Positions 21,456 to 27,771 of a DNA stretch of 31,341 nucleotides are shown here, in pieces; position 1 is the first letter of the stretch, and every line of letters begins with the position of its first letter. The translations under genes were made by a program, and so were the position numbers. The notes beneath the pieces were generated by a model, which saw only the letters and a program-made list of their open reading frames with translations, searched no databases and was not told where the DNA came from. Origin of the DNA: a virus; the IMG/VR virus record IMGVR_UViG_3300044225_001647, positions 1-31,341 of that record; one strand, given 5' to 3'.

Positions 21456-24247
21456 TGGTTTCAAATGAAAAATGGTTTGGTGCTAGTGCTGGATTTTATC
21501 CAGAAACTATAGGTCAATCTTTACGCTTTGATAGAGCAAGTAATTCATATTTAAGAAGAACTGGTATTTCAAGTGCAGGTAATCAAGATAAAATTACAAT
21601 AAGTGCTTGGTTAAAATTATCAAATACTGTTTATGCAAATGTTTATAATATATTTAGTCAAGGCTCAGATAATAATAATAGATCAGTATTTTATATTTGG
21701 AGACATAAACTAAGATATGCTCAAGTAGTAAGTGGTACTGATTATATTGTTGTAGCAACAGCAGATTTAAGAGATTATACAAATTTTTTACACGTTGCTC
21801 TAACAGTAGATATGACGCAATCTTCAAACTCAGATAAAGTACATTTTTATATTAATGGTAAACGAGAAGCAATTTCTTCTGGTAGTTATTTATCTACAAA
21901 TACTGATATGTATTTTAATGGAACAACTAATGCTACAATAGGTGGTAATTCAACTGGTACAAGTACATATGATGGTTATATGGCTGAACTAAATGTTTTA
22001 GATGGTGTGGTTGTTGGTGCAACACAAGTTGGTTCAGATTATATTTTAGATGAATTTGGCGAGCAAAAAAATGGTGTATGGATACCAAAACCATATTCTG
22101 GAAGTTATGGCACTACTGGTTTTAGATTAACATTTGCAAATTCAAGTTCTATTGGAGAAGATAGTGCAGGAAGTAATGATTTTGGAACAGTTAATAATAT
22201 AAATGATTATGATATTGTGCTAGATAGTCCAACAAATAATTTTTCTACATTTAATTCACTTGAACCATCTAGTGTAACATTATCTGAAGGTAATTTATTA
22301 GCAACAGTAAGTAGTGGATTTAAATTGCAAAGGTCAACATTTTTTGTTTCAAGTGGAAAATGGTATTGGGAAATATTATCAAAAGATGGTGGAAATGGTT
22401 ATATTGGAGCATCAACATTAGATGAAGCAATAGTCAGTAGAGGTGCTGAAACTAATTTAAGTGCTATGTTAGTAACTTCTGATGGAGATATTAGAAAAAA
22501 TGCAAGCGAAAGTTCTTATGGTAATTCTGTATCTGATGGCGATATAATAGGTGTTGCACTAGATATGGACAATGGGAAAATTTATTTTTCAGAAAATGGT
22601 ACATATTATAATTCTGGTAATCCTGCAAGTTCAACAAATCCTGCAACTACTGGTCTTACTTCGCCACTTTCACCAAGTGTTTCTTTATATGATAATGAAG
22701 ATTATATTGCAAATTTTGGACAAGACTCAAGTTTTGCAGGTAATAAAACTGCACAAGGGAACACAGATGGTAATGGAAAAGGCGATTTTTACTATGCACC
22801 TCCAAGTGGCTTTCTCGCATTATGCTCATCTAACCTACCAGACACTACACTAAGTCCAAATCAATCTGAACAAGCAGATGATTATTTTAATACAGTTCTT
22901 TATACTGGTAATGGCAGTACACAATCTATAACTGGTGTTGGATTCCAACCAGATTGGGTTTGGGTTAAAAATAGAGGTGATACTAATTGGCATAATTTGT
23001 ATGATTCAACTAGAGGTGTAACAGAAGCTCTTGCTTCAAATAGCACTAATGCTGAACAAACAAGGTCAACAGGTTTAAGTGCTTTTGGAACAGATGGCTT
23101 TACTTCTGGAGCAGATAACAATTCAAATAAACTTAATAATAATTATGCATCTTGGAACTGGAAAGCAGGTGGCACAGCACCTACAAAGACCTATAAAGTT
23201 GTAGTTGTTAGTGATAGTGGAAATAAATATAGATTTAGAAACTCAGCAGATAGTACAACTTTTGCTCAAAGTGCAGTTACATTAGATTTACAAGAGGGTG
23301 GCACATATGTTTTTGATTGGTCAGATAGTACAGCACAAGGACACCCAATAAGGTTTTCAACTACATCTGATGGAACTCATGGTGGTGGTTCAGAATATAC
23401 AACGGGAGTTGTAAAAGACGATAGTGCATATAAAACTACTATTACTGTGGCTAGTTCAGCCCCAACTTTGTATTATTATTGTCAGAACCATAGTGGCATG
23501 GGTGGTCAAGTAAACACTAATACAACACATGGCTCAACAAACTTTGATGGCTCAATTTTAAGTGTATCACAAACCAACGAAACTGCAGGATTTAGTATTA
23601 TAACTTATACTGGTACTGGTGTTGCAGGGACTATTGGTCATGGACTTGGTAAAACACCTGCATTATTGTTAACAAAAAATAGGTCATGGAGTCATGAATA
23701 TAGTGCTTGGTTATTGTGGCATCATGAGAGAAGTAATGCTTTTAATGCAAGTACAAATTTTGCTTATCTACATCTTACAACAACTGGAGGAACATCTACA
23801 ACATCATTTTATAGAGGTGATCAAATAAATACTACGACTTATGGTATCTATACAAATGATGCAATAAATGATGCAAGTTACAATTATGTTTGTTATGCCT
23901 TTGCTGAAGTTGAGGGCTACTCTAAGTTTGGAACTTATACAGGAAATGGCTCAACAGATGGCACATTTGTTTTTACTGGCTTTAGACCTGCGTGGGTTTT
24001 GACAAAAACAACTTCTGTAAGTTCTGGTTGGCGAATAAATGATGCTGTACGAAATCCTTTTAATGGTGTAGATGCAAATTTGTATCCATCAGCATCTAAT
24101 GCTGAAGATACTGGCACAGTTCGTATGGATTTTGTTAGCAATGGGTTTAAACTTAAAGTTTCTGGAGGAAGCCACCCAAATGCTTCAACCAGTTACATCT
24201 ATATGGCTTTTGCAGAACAGCCATTTAAATTTAGTAATGCAAGATAG
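21455..24247 (+). CDS. Large modular tail fibre: LamG, SPRY, cupredoxin, DUF7483-like
   Basis: A 930-aa receptor-binding candidate. Modules: a LamG/concanavalin-like sandwich (about 20-190: SLRFDRASNSYLRRTG, KITISAWLKL, DGYMAELNVLDG); a SPRY-like domain (about 290-430: GKWYWEIL, GDIIGVALDMDNGKIYFSENG); a cupredoxin-like domain (about 577-685) with H630, C676, H679 and M682; and three related beta modules (about 476, 695, 825) opening 'YTGNGST....GF.P.WV..K', DUF7483-like. The ends YMAFAEQPFKFSNAR and YAFAEVEGYSKFG fit those modules. Its base usage differs from the surrounding phage genes, suggesting transfer. Confidence 0.85.
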   Translation: MVSNEKWFGASAGFYPETIGQSLRFDRASNSYLRRTGISSAGNQDKITISAWLKLSNTVYANVYNIFSQGSDNNNRSVFYIWRHKLRYAQVVSGTDYIVVATADLRDYTNFLHVALTVDMTQSSNSDKVHFYINGKREAISSGSYLSTNTDMYFNGTTNATIGGNSTGTSTYDGYMAELNVLDGVVVGATQVGSDYILDEFGEQKNGVWIPKPYSGSYGTTGFRLTFANSSSIGEDSAGSNDFGTVNNINDYDIVLDSPTNNFSTFNSLEPSSVTLSEGNLLATVSSGFKLQRSTFFVSSGKWYWEILSKDGGNGYIGASTLDEAIVSRGAETNLSAMLVTSDGDIRKNASESSYGNSVSDGDIIGVALDMDNGKIYFSENGTYYNSGNPASSTNPATTGLTSPLSPSVSLYDNEDYIANFGQDSSFAGNKTAQGNTDGNGKGDFYYAPPSGFLALCSSNLPDTTLSPNQSEQADDYFNTVLYTGNGSTQSITGVGFQPDWVWVKNRGDTNWHNLYDSTRGVTEALASNSTNAEQTRSTGLSAFGTDGFTSGADNNSNKLNNNYASWNWKAGGTAPTKTYKVVVVSDSGNKYRFRNSADSTTFAQSAVTLDLQEGGTYVFDWSDSTAQGHPIRFSTTSDGTHGGGSEYTTGVVKDDSAYKTTITVASSAPTLYYYCQNHSGMGGQVNTNTTHGSTNFDGSILSVSQTNETAGFSIITYTGTGVAGTIGHGLGKTPALLLTKNRSWSHEYSAWLLWHHERSNAFNASTNFAYLHLTTTGGTSTTSFYRGDQINTTTYGIYTNDAINDASYNYVCYAFAEVEGYSKFGTYTGNGSTDGTFVFTGFRPAWVLTKTTSVSSGWRINDAVRNPFNGVDANLYPSASNAEDTGTVRMDFVSNGFKLKVSGGSHPNASTSYIYMAFAEQPFKFSNAR

Positions 24248-24256
24248 GAGAAAATT

Positions 24257-24808
24257 ATGCCTTGGAAACATAATGGAATAGTAATCAAAGAAGGAAAGTC
24301 TTGGTCAGATGGCACTTATAAACACCCTTATAATTGGGCAAGTGCTTGGAGTGATGCAGACAAAAAGAATTTTAAGTTAGTTTGGGAAGAAGAAGAAGAT
24401 ACAAGTTTTGACAATCGTTTTTATTGGGCAAAAGGTATTGAACGAAAACTTGATGACGAAGATGCTAAAGATGCAGATGGTAAACAACTGTATCAAGAAG
24501 ATGGCAAAACTAAACTTATCAATGAGGGATTAAAAACAATATGGATAAGGCAAACTAAACAAACAACAAATAATCTTTTATCTAAATGGGATTGGCAAAT
24601 AGTCAGAAAAGCTGAAAAAGACAAAGCTATAGATAGCAATGTTGCAACTTATAGAGATGCAGTTAGAACAGCATGTGATGCTATTGAAAAAAAAATCACC
24701 GATTGTAAAACACTAGCAGATTTTATGAAACTATTTGATATACCAGTAGATAAAGACAATGTGCCAACTGGAAATGCACCAATATATGATTTTCCAGACG
24801 AGATATAA
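24257..24808 (+). CDS. Fibre-associated protein, YHYH/assembly type
   Basis: A 183-aa protein after the large fibre. It begins MPWKHNGIVIKEGKSWSDG, continues with HPYNWASAWSDADKKNFKLV and RFYWAKGIERKLDDEDAKD, then a helical half with LSKWDWQIVRKAEKDKAI and VRTACDAIEKKITDCKTLAD, ending in an acidic tail. This resembles the proteins often coded right behind marine-phage fibres, probably fibre chaperones or attached tips (DUF4376-like C-terminal half). It shares the foreign word usage of the fibre gene (CCAGA at 24793), so both likely moved together. Confidence 0.65.
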   Translation: MPWKHNGIVIKEGKSWSDGTYKHPYNWASAWSDADKKNFKLVWEEEEDTSFDNRFYWAKGIERKLDDEDAKDADGKQLYQEDGKTKLINEGLKTIWIRQTKQTTNNLLSKWDWQIVRKAEKDKAIDSNVATYRDAVRTACDAIEKKITDCKTLADFMKLFDIPVDKDNVPTGNAPIYDFPDEI

Positions 24809-24820
24809 AGGGAGTGAGTT

Positions 24821-25300
24821 ATAGACCCTGCAACCATAGGATTATTACTAACTGGGGCTTCTAAAGCCTTTAATTACCTTAAACAAGGTGTTGCTTTAGG
24901 AAAAGATATTTCTGAAATGTCAAGTCAAGTATCGACATTTATGAGTAACACAAGTGATATTGAGAACTTTGAAAAAAGGGCTAAAAATCCAACATTAATT
25001 CAATCTATATTTAATAAAGGGAATGTTGAACAAGTTGCCATTGATAGTTTTATGGCTAAGAAAAAACTGCAAAAGCAAAGGCAAGAATTAAGAAATATGA
25101 TAATGATGTCATATGGAGAAGCAGGTTGGCAAGACTTCATTAAAGAAGAAGCAACGATTAGACGAAACAAACAAGAGTTTGAGCATAAGCGTATTGAGCA
25201 AAGAGATAAAATTATAAATTATTGTGCGATATTTTTATTAGTATGCACAATTATTGGTTTTATTGTATTTTTGGCATATTTGTATAAAATGAAAAACTGA
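24821..25300 (+). CDS. Membrane-anchored phage protein with ATA start
   Basis: A 159-aa protein if translation starts at ATA 24821: [M]DPATIGLLLTGASKAFNYLK, KQGVALGKDISEMSSQVSTF, KKKLQKQRQELRNMIMMSYG, GWQDFIKEEATIRRNKQEF and a C-terminal membrane helix (about 131-155). Marine phages encode a family with this plan and an N-terminal 'DP..i..l..ga...lk.gv.lG.di..m', so the first 30 residues are probably coding. An in-frame TGA at 24815 leaves no ATG, GTG or TTG before ATA, while AGGGAGTGAG sits at ribosome-binding distance. The alternative start ATG 24917 loses the conserved N-terminus. Function unknown; it opens the lysis region. Confidence 0.7.
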   Translation: MDPATIGLLLTGASKAFNYLKQGVALGKDISEMSSQVSTFMSNTSDIENFEKRAKNPTLIQSIFNKGNVEQVAIDSFMAKKKLQKQRQELRNMIMMSYGEAGWQDFIKEEATIRRNKQEFEHKRIEQRDKIINYCAIFLLVCTIIGFIVFLAYLYKMKN

Positions 25301-25371
25301 TGATAAATTTTATATATTTAACATTAGGTATATGGTCTTTTAGTTTTTTAGGGGGTTTTTACTTTGGCTAA
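25300..25371 (+). CDS. Putative 23-aa single-pass membrane peptide
   Basis: A 24-codon frame from ATG 25300 (overlapping the previous TGA as TGATG) to TAA 25371. It encodes MINFIYLTLGIWSFSFLGG followed by FYFG: one hydrophobic segment with no charged residue. It overlaps the start of the EF-hand gene by eight bases. There is no independent ribosome-binding site, but the overlap would allow coupling. It could be a tiny holin/antiholin-like peptide or simply a leader that couples the next gene. Confidence 0.4.
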   Translation: MINFIYLTLGIWSFSFLGGFYFG

Positions 25372-25693
25372 ACAAAAAAAATTTCAAAAAGATAGTGTTT
25401 TTTCAGATTATGACACCGATGGTGATGGTGTAGTTTCAGATGAAGAATTAAGCCATGTCAAAGAAATAAAAGAAACTGAAACAAAACTTAGAAAAAATTT
25501 AGCACAGCTTAGAATGGCAAGATATACCTTAATATTTATGGGTGTATATGCTTTATTACTTGCTTCACCATTAATAACATTAGAAAGGCTAGAAAAACTT
25601 TCTGCAATTACTGACCTTCTATTTTTAAGCGGTTCTTCGATTGTTGGCTTCTACATGGGTTCAACTGCTTACATGAGTAAAAACGGAAAATGA
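25364..25693 (+). CDS. EF-hand membrane protein (holin-like candidate)
   Basis: A 109-aa protein starting at TTG 25364, with AGGGGG about nine bases upstream. It contains a textbook calcium-binding EF-hand loop DTDGDGVVSDEE (D17, D19, D21, V23 backbone, E28), a charged helix (KEIKETETKLRKNLAQLRM), and two membrane helices (about 54-71 YTLIFMGVYALLLASPLI and 84-103 LLFLSGSSIVGFYMGSTAYM). Similar EF-hand plus two-helix proteins are coded near lysis genes in marine phages. A holin or an envelope protein tuned by calcium is plausible but unproven. Confidence 0.72.
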   Translation: MAKQKKFQKDSVFSDYDTDGDGVVSDEELSHVKEIKETETKLRKNLAQLRMARYTLIFMGVYALLLASPLITLERLEKLSAITDLLFLSGSSIVGFYMGSTAYMSKNGK

Positions 25694-25884
25694 AACCAGC
25701 CTTTTTGTTAGCCTGTTATTTAAGTGGAATTCCAGCGGGAAATTTGCATTTATCAAATGTGCATAATTGTAAATATTTTCAAAAGTATTTACATAAACAA
25801 GAAGTAAGAATTGGTGATGAAACAAAAAATTATCAATGTTATTGTAAATTAGTAAATGTAAATGAAAACATGAGATTATATTGA
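25690..25884 (+). CDS. Small exported Cys-containing protein
   Basis: A 64-aa protein whose ATG overlaps the previous TGA. A short signal-like N-terminus (MKPAFLLACYLSGIPAG) is followed by a domain with HNCKYFQKYLHKQEV and YQCYCKLVNV. The pattern of spaced Cys is like the secreted protein at 3045-3245 and the small secreted proteins common in marine phages. It probably acts outside the cytoplasm. Its place within the lysis/membrane cluster suggests an envelope target. Confidence 0.6.
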   Translation: MKPAFLLACYLSGIPAGNLHLSNVHNCKYFQKYLHKQEVRIGDETKNYQCYCKLVNVNENMRLY

Positions 25885-25915
25885 TATATAGTATAAAAAA
25901 TTATATGGTGTTTAC

Positions 25916-26110
25916 ATGGCAAAACTAGAACCAAAAACAAGCAAAGAACATTTAGTCAATCTTTACAATAAGATAGAACATTTGGAAACTAACCATATTT
26001 ATCATCTGCAAAAAGAGGTAAAGAAACTGAACTATGTTTTATGGGCTATTGGTTTTATGGTTGGTACACAGTTTATAGCTTTTGTATTATCGAGGGTAGA
26101 ATGGATTTAG
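25916..26110 (+). CDS. Coiled-coil membrane protein (XhlA-like plan)
   Basis: A 64-aa protein: a coiled coil (HLVNLYNKIEHLETNHIYHLQ, KEVKKL) followed by one C-terminal membrane helix (NYVLWAIGFMVGTQFIAFVL). This N-in coiled coil plus single helix is the plan of XhlA-like phage haemolysins/holin partners. It ends ten bases inside the lysozyme gene, i.e. it belongs to the lysis cassette. Upstream, TATAGTATAAAAAATTATA is a run of promoter-like -10 elements without a visible -35. Confidence 0.62.
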   Translation: MAKLEPKTSKEHLVNLYNKIEHLETNHIYHLQKEVKKLNYVLWAIGFMVGTQFIAFVLSRVEWI

Positions 26111-26535
26111 TAACTTTACAGGAAGATATAATTCGTGAAGAAGGCGGGTTATTGCTTGAGCCTTATCAAGACCATTTAGGATTTTGGACAATCGGTTGTG
26201 GACATTTAATTCGTGACCATGAAAAAGAAGAACTTATGAAACCGATTACACATGAAAGAGCAGTTGAACTATTTCAAAAAGATTTAGATGTTGCGATTGA
26301 TGATGCCAATACTTTTTGCGAAGGTATGGATATTGATGACAATGTAAGGGAATGTGTAATTCATATGTCATTTCAATTAGGTTTACCAAAACTAAGTCAA
26401 TTTAAAAAGTTTAAAGAAGCCCTACAAAATAATGATATTGAAACAGCTATTTTAGAAATGAAAGACAGCCGAGCCTATAACCAAACCACAAATAGATGGA
26501 ATAGGCTTATCGAGAAAATGGAAAAAAGCATATGA
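26101..26535 (+). CDS. Endolysin, T4-type lysozyme (GH24)
   Basis: A 144-aa muramidase that would cut the peptidoglycan glycan chain. It aligns by eye with T4 lysozyme: REEGGLLLEPYQDHLGFWTIG GCGH places the catalytic triad at E14, D24 and T30 (T4: E11, D20, T26), and the C-terminal part FQLGLPKLSQFKKFKEALQN with SRAYNQTTNRWNRLIEKM matches the 'SRWYNQTPNRAKR' region. There is one extra residue between E and D. No signal peptide or SAR helix is present, so a holin is needed for export. The start at ATG 26101 has GAGG at 26092-26095 and overlaps the previous gene. Confidence 0.92.
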   Translation: MDLVTLQEDIIREEGGLLLEPYQDHLGFWTIGCGHLIRDHEKEELMKPITHERAVELFQKDLDVAIDDANTFCEGMDIDDNVRECVIHMSFQLGLPKLSQFKKFKEALQNNDIETAILEMKDSRAYNQTTNRWNRLIEKMEKSI

Positions 26536-26909
26536 TAGCTAGTTTATTACCTGTAGCTTCAAAGTTATTAGGCAAATTTATTGAGGACAAAGACACAAAA
26601 AATAAACTAGCACATGAAATTGCTACTATGGCAGAAAAACACGCCCAGCAATTAGCATTAGAACAAATAAAGGTAAATCAAGAAGAAGCAAAAGGTAATT
26701 GGTTTCAAAGTTCATGGCGACCTTTAATTGGATGGATTTGCGGTTTGTCTTTAATGATAAATTATATGATTTCACCAATATTAGCTGGTTTTGGTATAAT
26801 TATACCACAAGCTGATATGTCGGTTATGATGCCACTTTTGTTTGGTATGCTGGGAATTGCTGGTATGCGGTCTTATGATAAAACAAAAAAAACGGACACA
26901 AAAAAATGA
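26532..26909 (+). CDS. Holin, three-helix GTA type
   Basis: A 125-aa protein of the GTA_holin_3TM type. It has a membrane-associating N-terminus (MIASLLPVASKLLGKFIEDK), a charged helix (HEIATMAEKHAQQLALEQIK), the motif 'NWFQSSWRPLIGWICG' and two hydrophobic segments (LIGWICGLSLMINYMISPIL and PLLFGMLGIAGMRSYDK). The 'W.rPl.gW.c' motif is a hallmark. Holins of this type occur in alphaproteobacterial phages and gene transfer agents and release the endolysin coded directly upstream (ATGA overlap). Confidence 0.85.
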   Translation: MIASLLPVASKLLGKFIEDKDTKNKLAHEIATMAEKHAQQLALEQIKVNQEEAKGNWFQSSWRPLIGWICGLSLMINYMISPILAGFGIIIPQADMSVMMPLLFGMLGIAGMRSYDKTKKTDTKK

Positions 26910-27103
26910 TGGTTTGCATGAATTGCTACCAAAAAAATTCAATACTTTTATTTAATAAAGAAGTTATAGAACTAGAAAGTGAAAGACATATTTGGTCATT
27001 ACATCAATACAAATGTAAAATTTGTAATGCAATACACCAAGTATCTGTACCAAGAGAAAAAGCCAATGATGGATTTATTCAGACATCTGCGAACACACAC
27101 TAA
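26906..27103 (+). CDS. Small zinc-ribbon protein
   Basis: A 65-aa protein with two CxxC knuckles: MVCMNCYQKNS at the N-terminus and YKCKICNAIHQVSVPRE in the middle, about 30 residues apart. This is a standard small zinc ribbon, likely binding nucleic acid or protein. Its ATG overlaps the holin stop (ATGA). No further family assignment is possible. Confidence 0.65.
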   Translation: MMVCMNCYQKNSILLFNKEVIELESERHIWSLHQYKCKICNAIHQVSVPREKANDGFIQTSANTH

Positions 27104-27119
27104 AAAAAGGGAGATTGGA

Positions 27120-27233
27120 ATGTTAGAAAAATTAAAAAATATTTGGGAAACTTTTGAACAATTAAAAACATGGGTTCAGATTTTAATTTTTTGTGCTATC
27201 CTAATTGTAATACATTCAACTGTATTACATTAA
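27120..27233 (+). CDS. 37-aa single-pass membrane protein
   Basis: A short frame with a good ribosome-binding site (AGGGAG and TGGA upstream of ATG 27120). It encodes MLEKLKNIWETFEQLKTWVQ followed by a membrane helix, ILIFCAILIVIHSTVLH. An amphipathic N-terminal helix plus one membrane segment is typical of small phage holin- or antiholin-like proteins. A longer in-frame reading from 26979 exists but would bury the ribosome-binding site and overlap the zinc-ribbon gene, so the short form is preferred. Confidence 0.6.
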   Translation: MLEKLKNIWETFEQLKTWVQILIFCAILIVIHSTVLH

Positions 27234-27242
27234 GAGGTAAAT

Positions 27243-27344
27243 ATGGCACTAACTAAAAAACAAAAAAAATTACCTAAAGGCTTACAAATGGCAATTCTAA
27301 AAAGTCAGAAAAAAGGTAATAAGAAAAAGAAAGGAAAAAAATAA
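27243..27344 (+). CDS. 33-aa Lys-rich peptide
   Basis: The first of four tandem basic mini-genes. AAGAGGTAAAT precedes ATG 27243. It encodes MALTKKQKKLPKGLQMAILK followed by SQKKGNKKKKGKK, of which about 15 of 33 residues are lysine. The stop overlaps the next ATG (TAATG). The 'TKKQKKLP.gLQ.AIl..qkk' part looks like a conserved marine-phage element rather than random sequence. It could bind DNA or RNA in the virion. Confidence 0.55.
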   Translation: MALTKKQKKLPKGLQMAILKSQKKGNKKKKGKK

Positions 27345-27439
27345 TGCCTTATCATACAGGAAAAGGTTCTCACTCAAAGGGAATGAAAAAAAAGGGTAAG
27401 AGGAAAAAAAACAAAATGAAGATGCGAAAGAAGAAGTAA
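27344..27439 (+). CDS. 31-aa protamine-like Lys-rich peptide
   Basis: Second of the basic mini-genes, ATG overlapping the previous stop as TAATG. It encodes MPYHTGKGSHSKGMKKKGKR followed by KKNKMKMRKKK: after the first ten residues it is almost only Lys, Arg, Gly and Met. MPYHTGK-type starts occur in marine phages next to structural genes. With this charge, DNA condensation or nucleic-acid binding is the only reasonable guess. Confidence 0.55.
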   Translation: MPYHTGKGSHSKGMKKKGKRKKNKMKMRKKK

Positions 27440-27622
27440 TTGGTCAAAGTAGCTTCGATTAAAAGATTTACAAAAAACCTTACATCAAGACAACAAAAGA
27501 CCATGAACCGCCATGCAAGACATCATAGTCTAAAACATATGCAAGAAATGGCAAAAGACATGGCAAAGGGTAGAACATTCGCACAAGCCCATGTTCGAGC
27601 AATGCGGAAAGTTGGAAAATGA
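27440..27622 (+). CDS. 60-aa basic protein (TTG start)
   Basis: Starts at TTG 27440 directly after the previous stop; no ATG is available without losing the N-terminus. It encodes MVKVASIKRFTKNLTSRQQK, TMNRHARHHSLKHMQEMAKD and MAKGRTFAQAHVRAMRKVGK, rich in Arg, His, Lys and Met with an amphipathic-helical plan. The stretch 'LT.RQ...M..H..HHs..HM..M...M..G.tF..AH..Am' is familiar from phage mini-proteins of unknown function. It ends in an ATGA overlap with the next gene. Confidence 0.65.
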   Translation: MVKVASIKRFTKNLTSRQQKTMNRHARHHSLKHMQEMAKDMAKGRTFAQAHVRAMRKVGK

Positions 27623-27756
27623 GTGGTTTCACAACTACATCAACTATTTCCGAATTAATTGATAAAAGACCGATAAATCGAAAAAAGAGGTCAAAAAGGC
27701 GAAATAAATCGTCATATAAAGCCCGTCAGCGGGTTTTAAGGCTTCGTAAGGTCTAA
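27619..27756 (+). CDS. 45-aa Arg-rich peptide
   Basis: Last of the four basic mini-genes, ATG overlapping the previous TGA (ATGA). It encodes MSGFTTTSTISELIDKRPIN followed by RKKRSKRRNKSSYKARQRVL and RLRKV. The polar N-terminus and Arg/Lys-rich second half suggest nucleic-acid binding. Its 3' part overlaps a CCCG-TCAG-CGGG hairpin with trailing T residues (27722-27737), so an RNA structure may lie inside the gene. It converges on the minus-strand VRR-NUC gene 15 bases later. Confidence 0.52.
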   Translation: MSGFTTTSTISELIDKRPINRKKRSKRRNKSSYKARQRVLRLRKV

Positions 27757-27771
27757 TCATACATGGAAAAT

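Noticed and set aside
26979-27233. An 84-residue version of the small membrane protein.
   Set aside because: Its first half runs inside the zinc-ribbon gene and it ignores the good ribosome-binding site before ATG 27120.
27721-27737. GCCCG-TCAG-CGGGTTTT hairpin as an intrinsic terminator for the late operon.
   Set aside because: The stem is only four to five base pairs and lies inside the last basic mini-gene; it is noted there as a possible structure but not called as a terminator.
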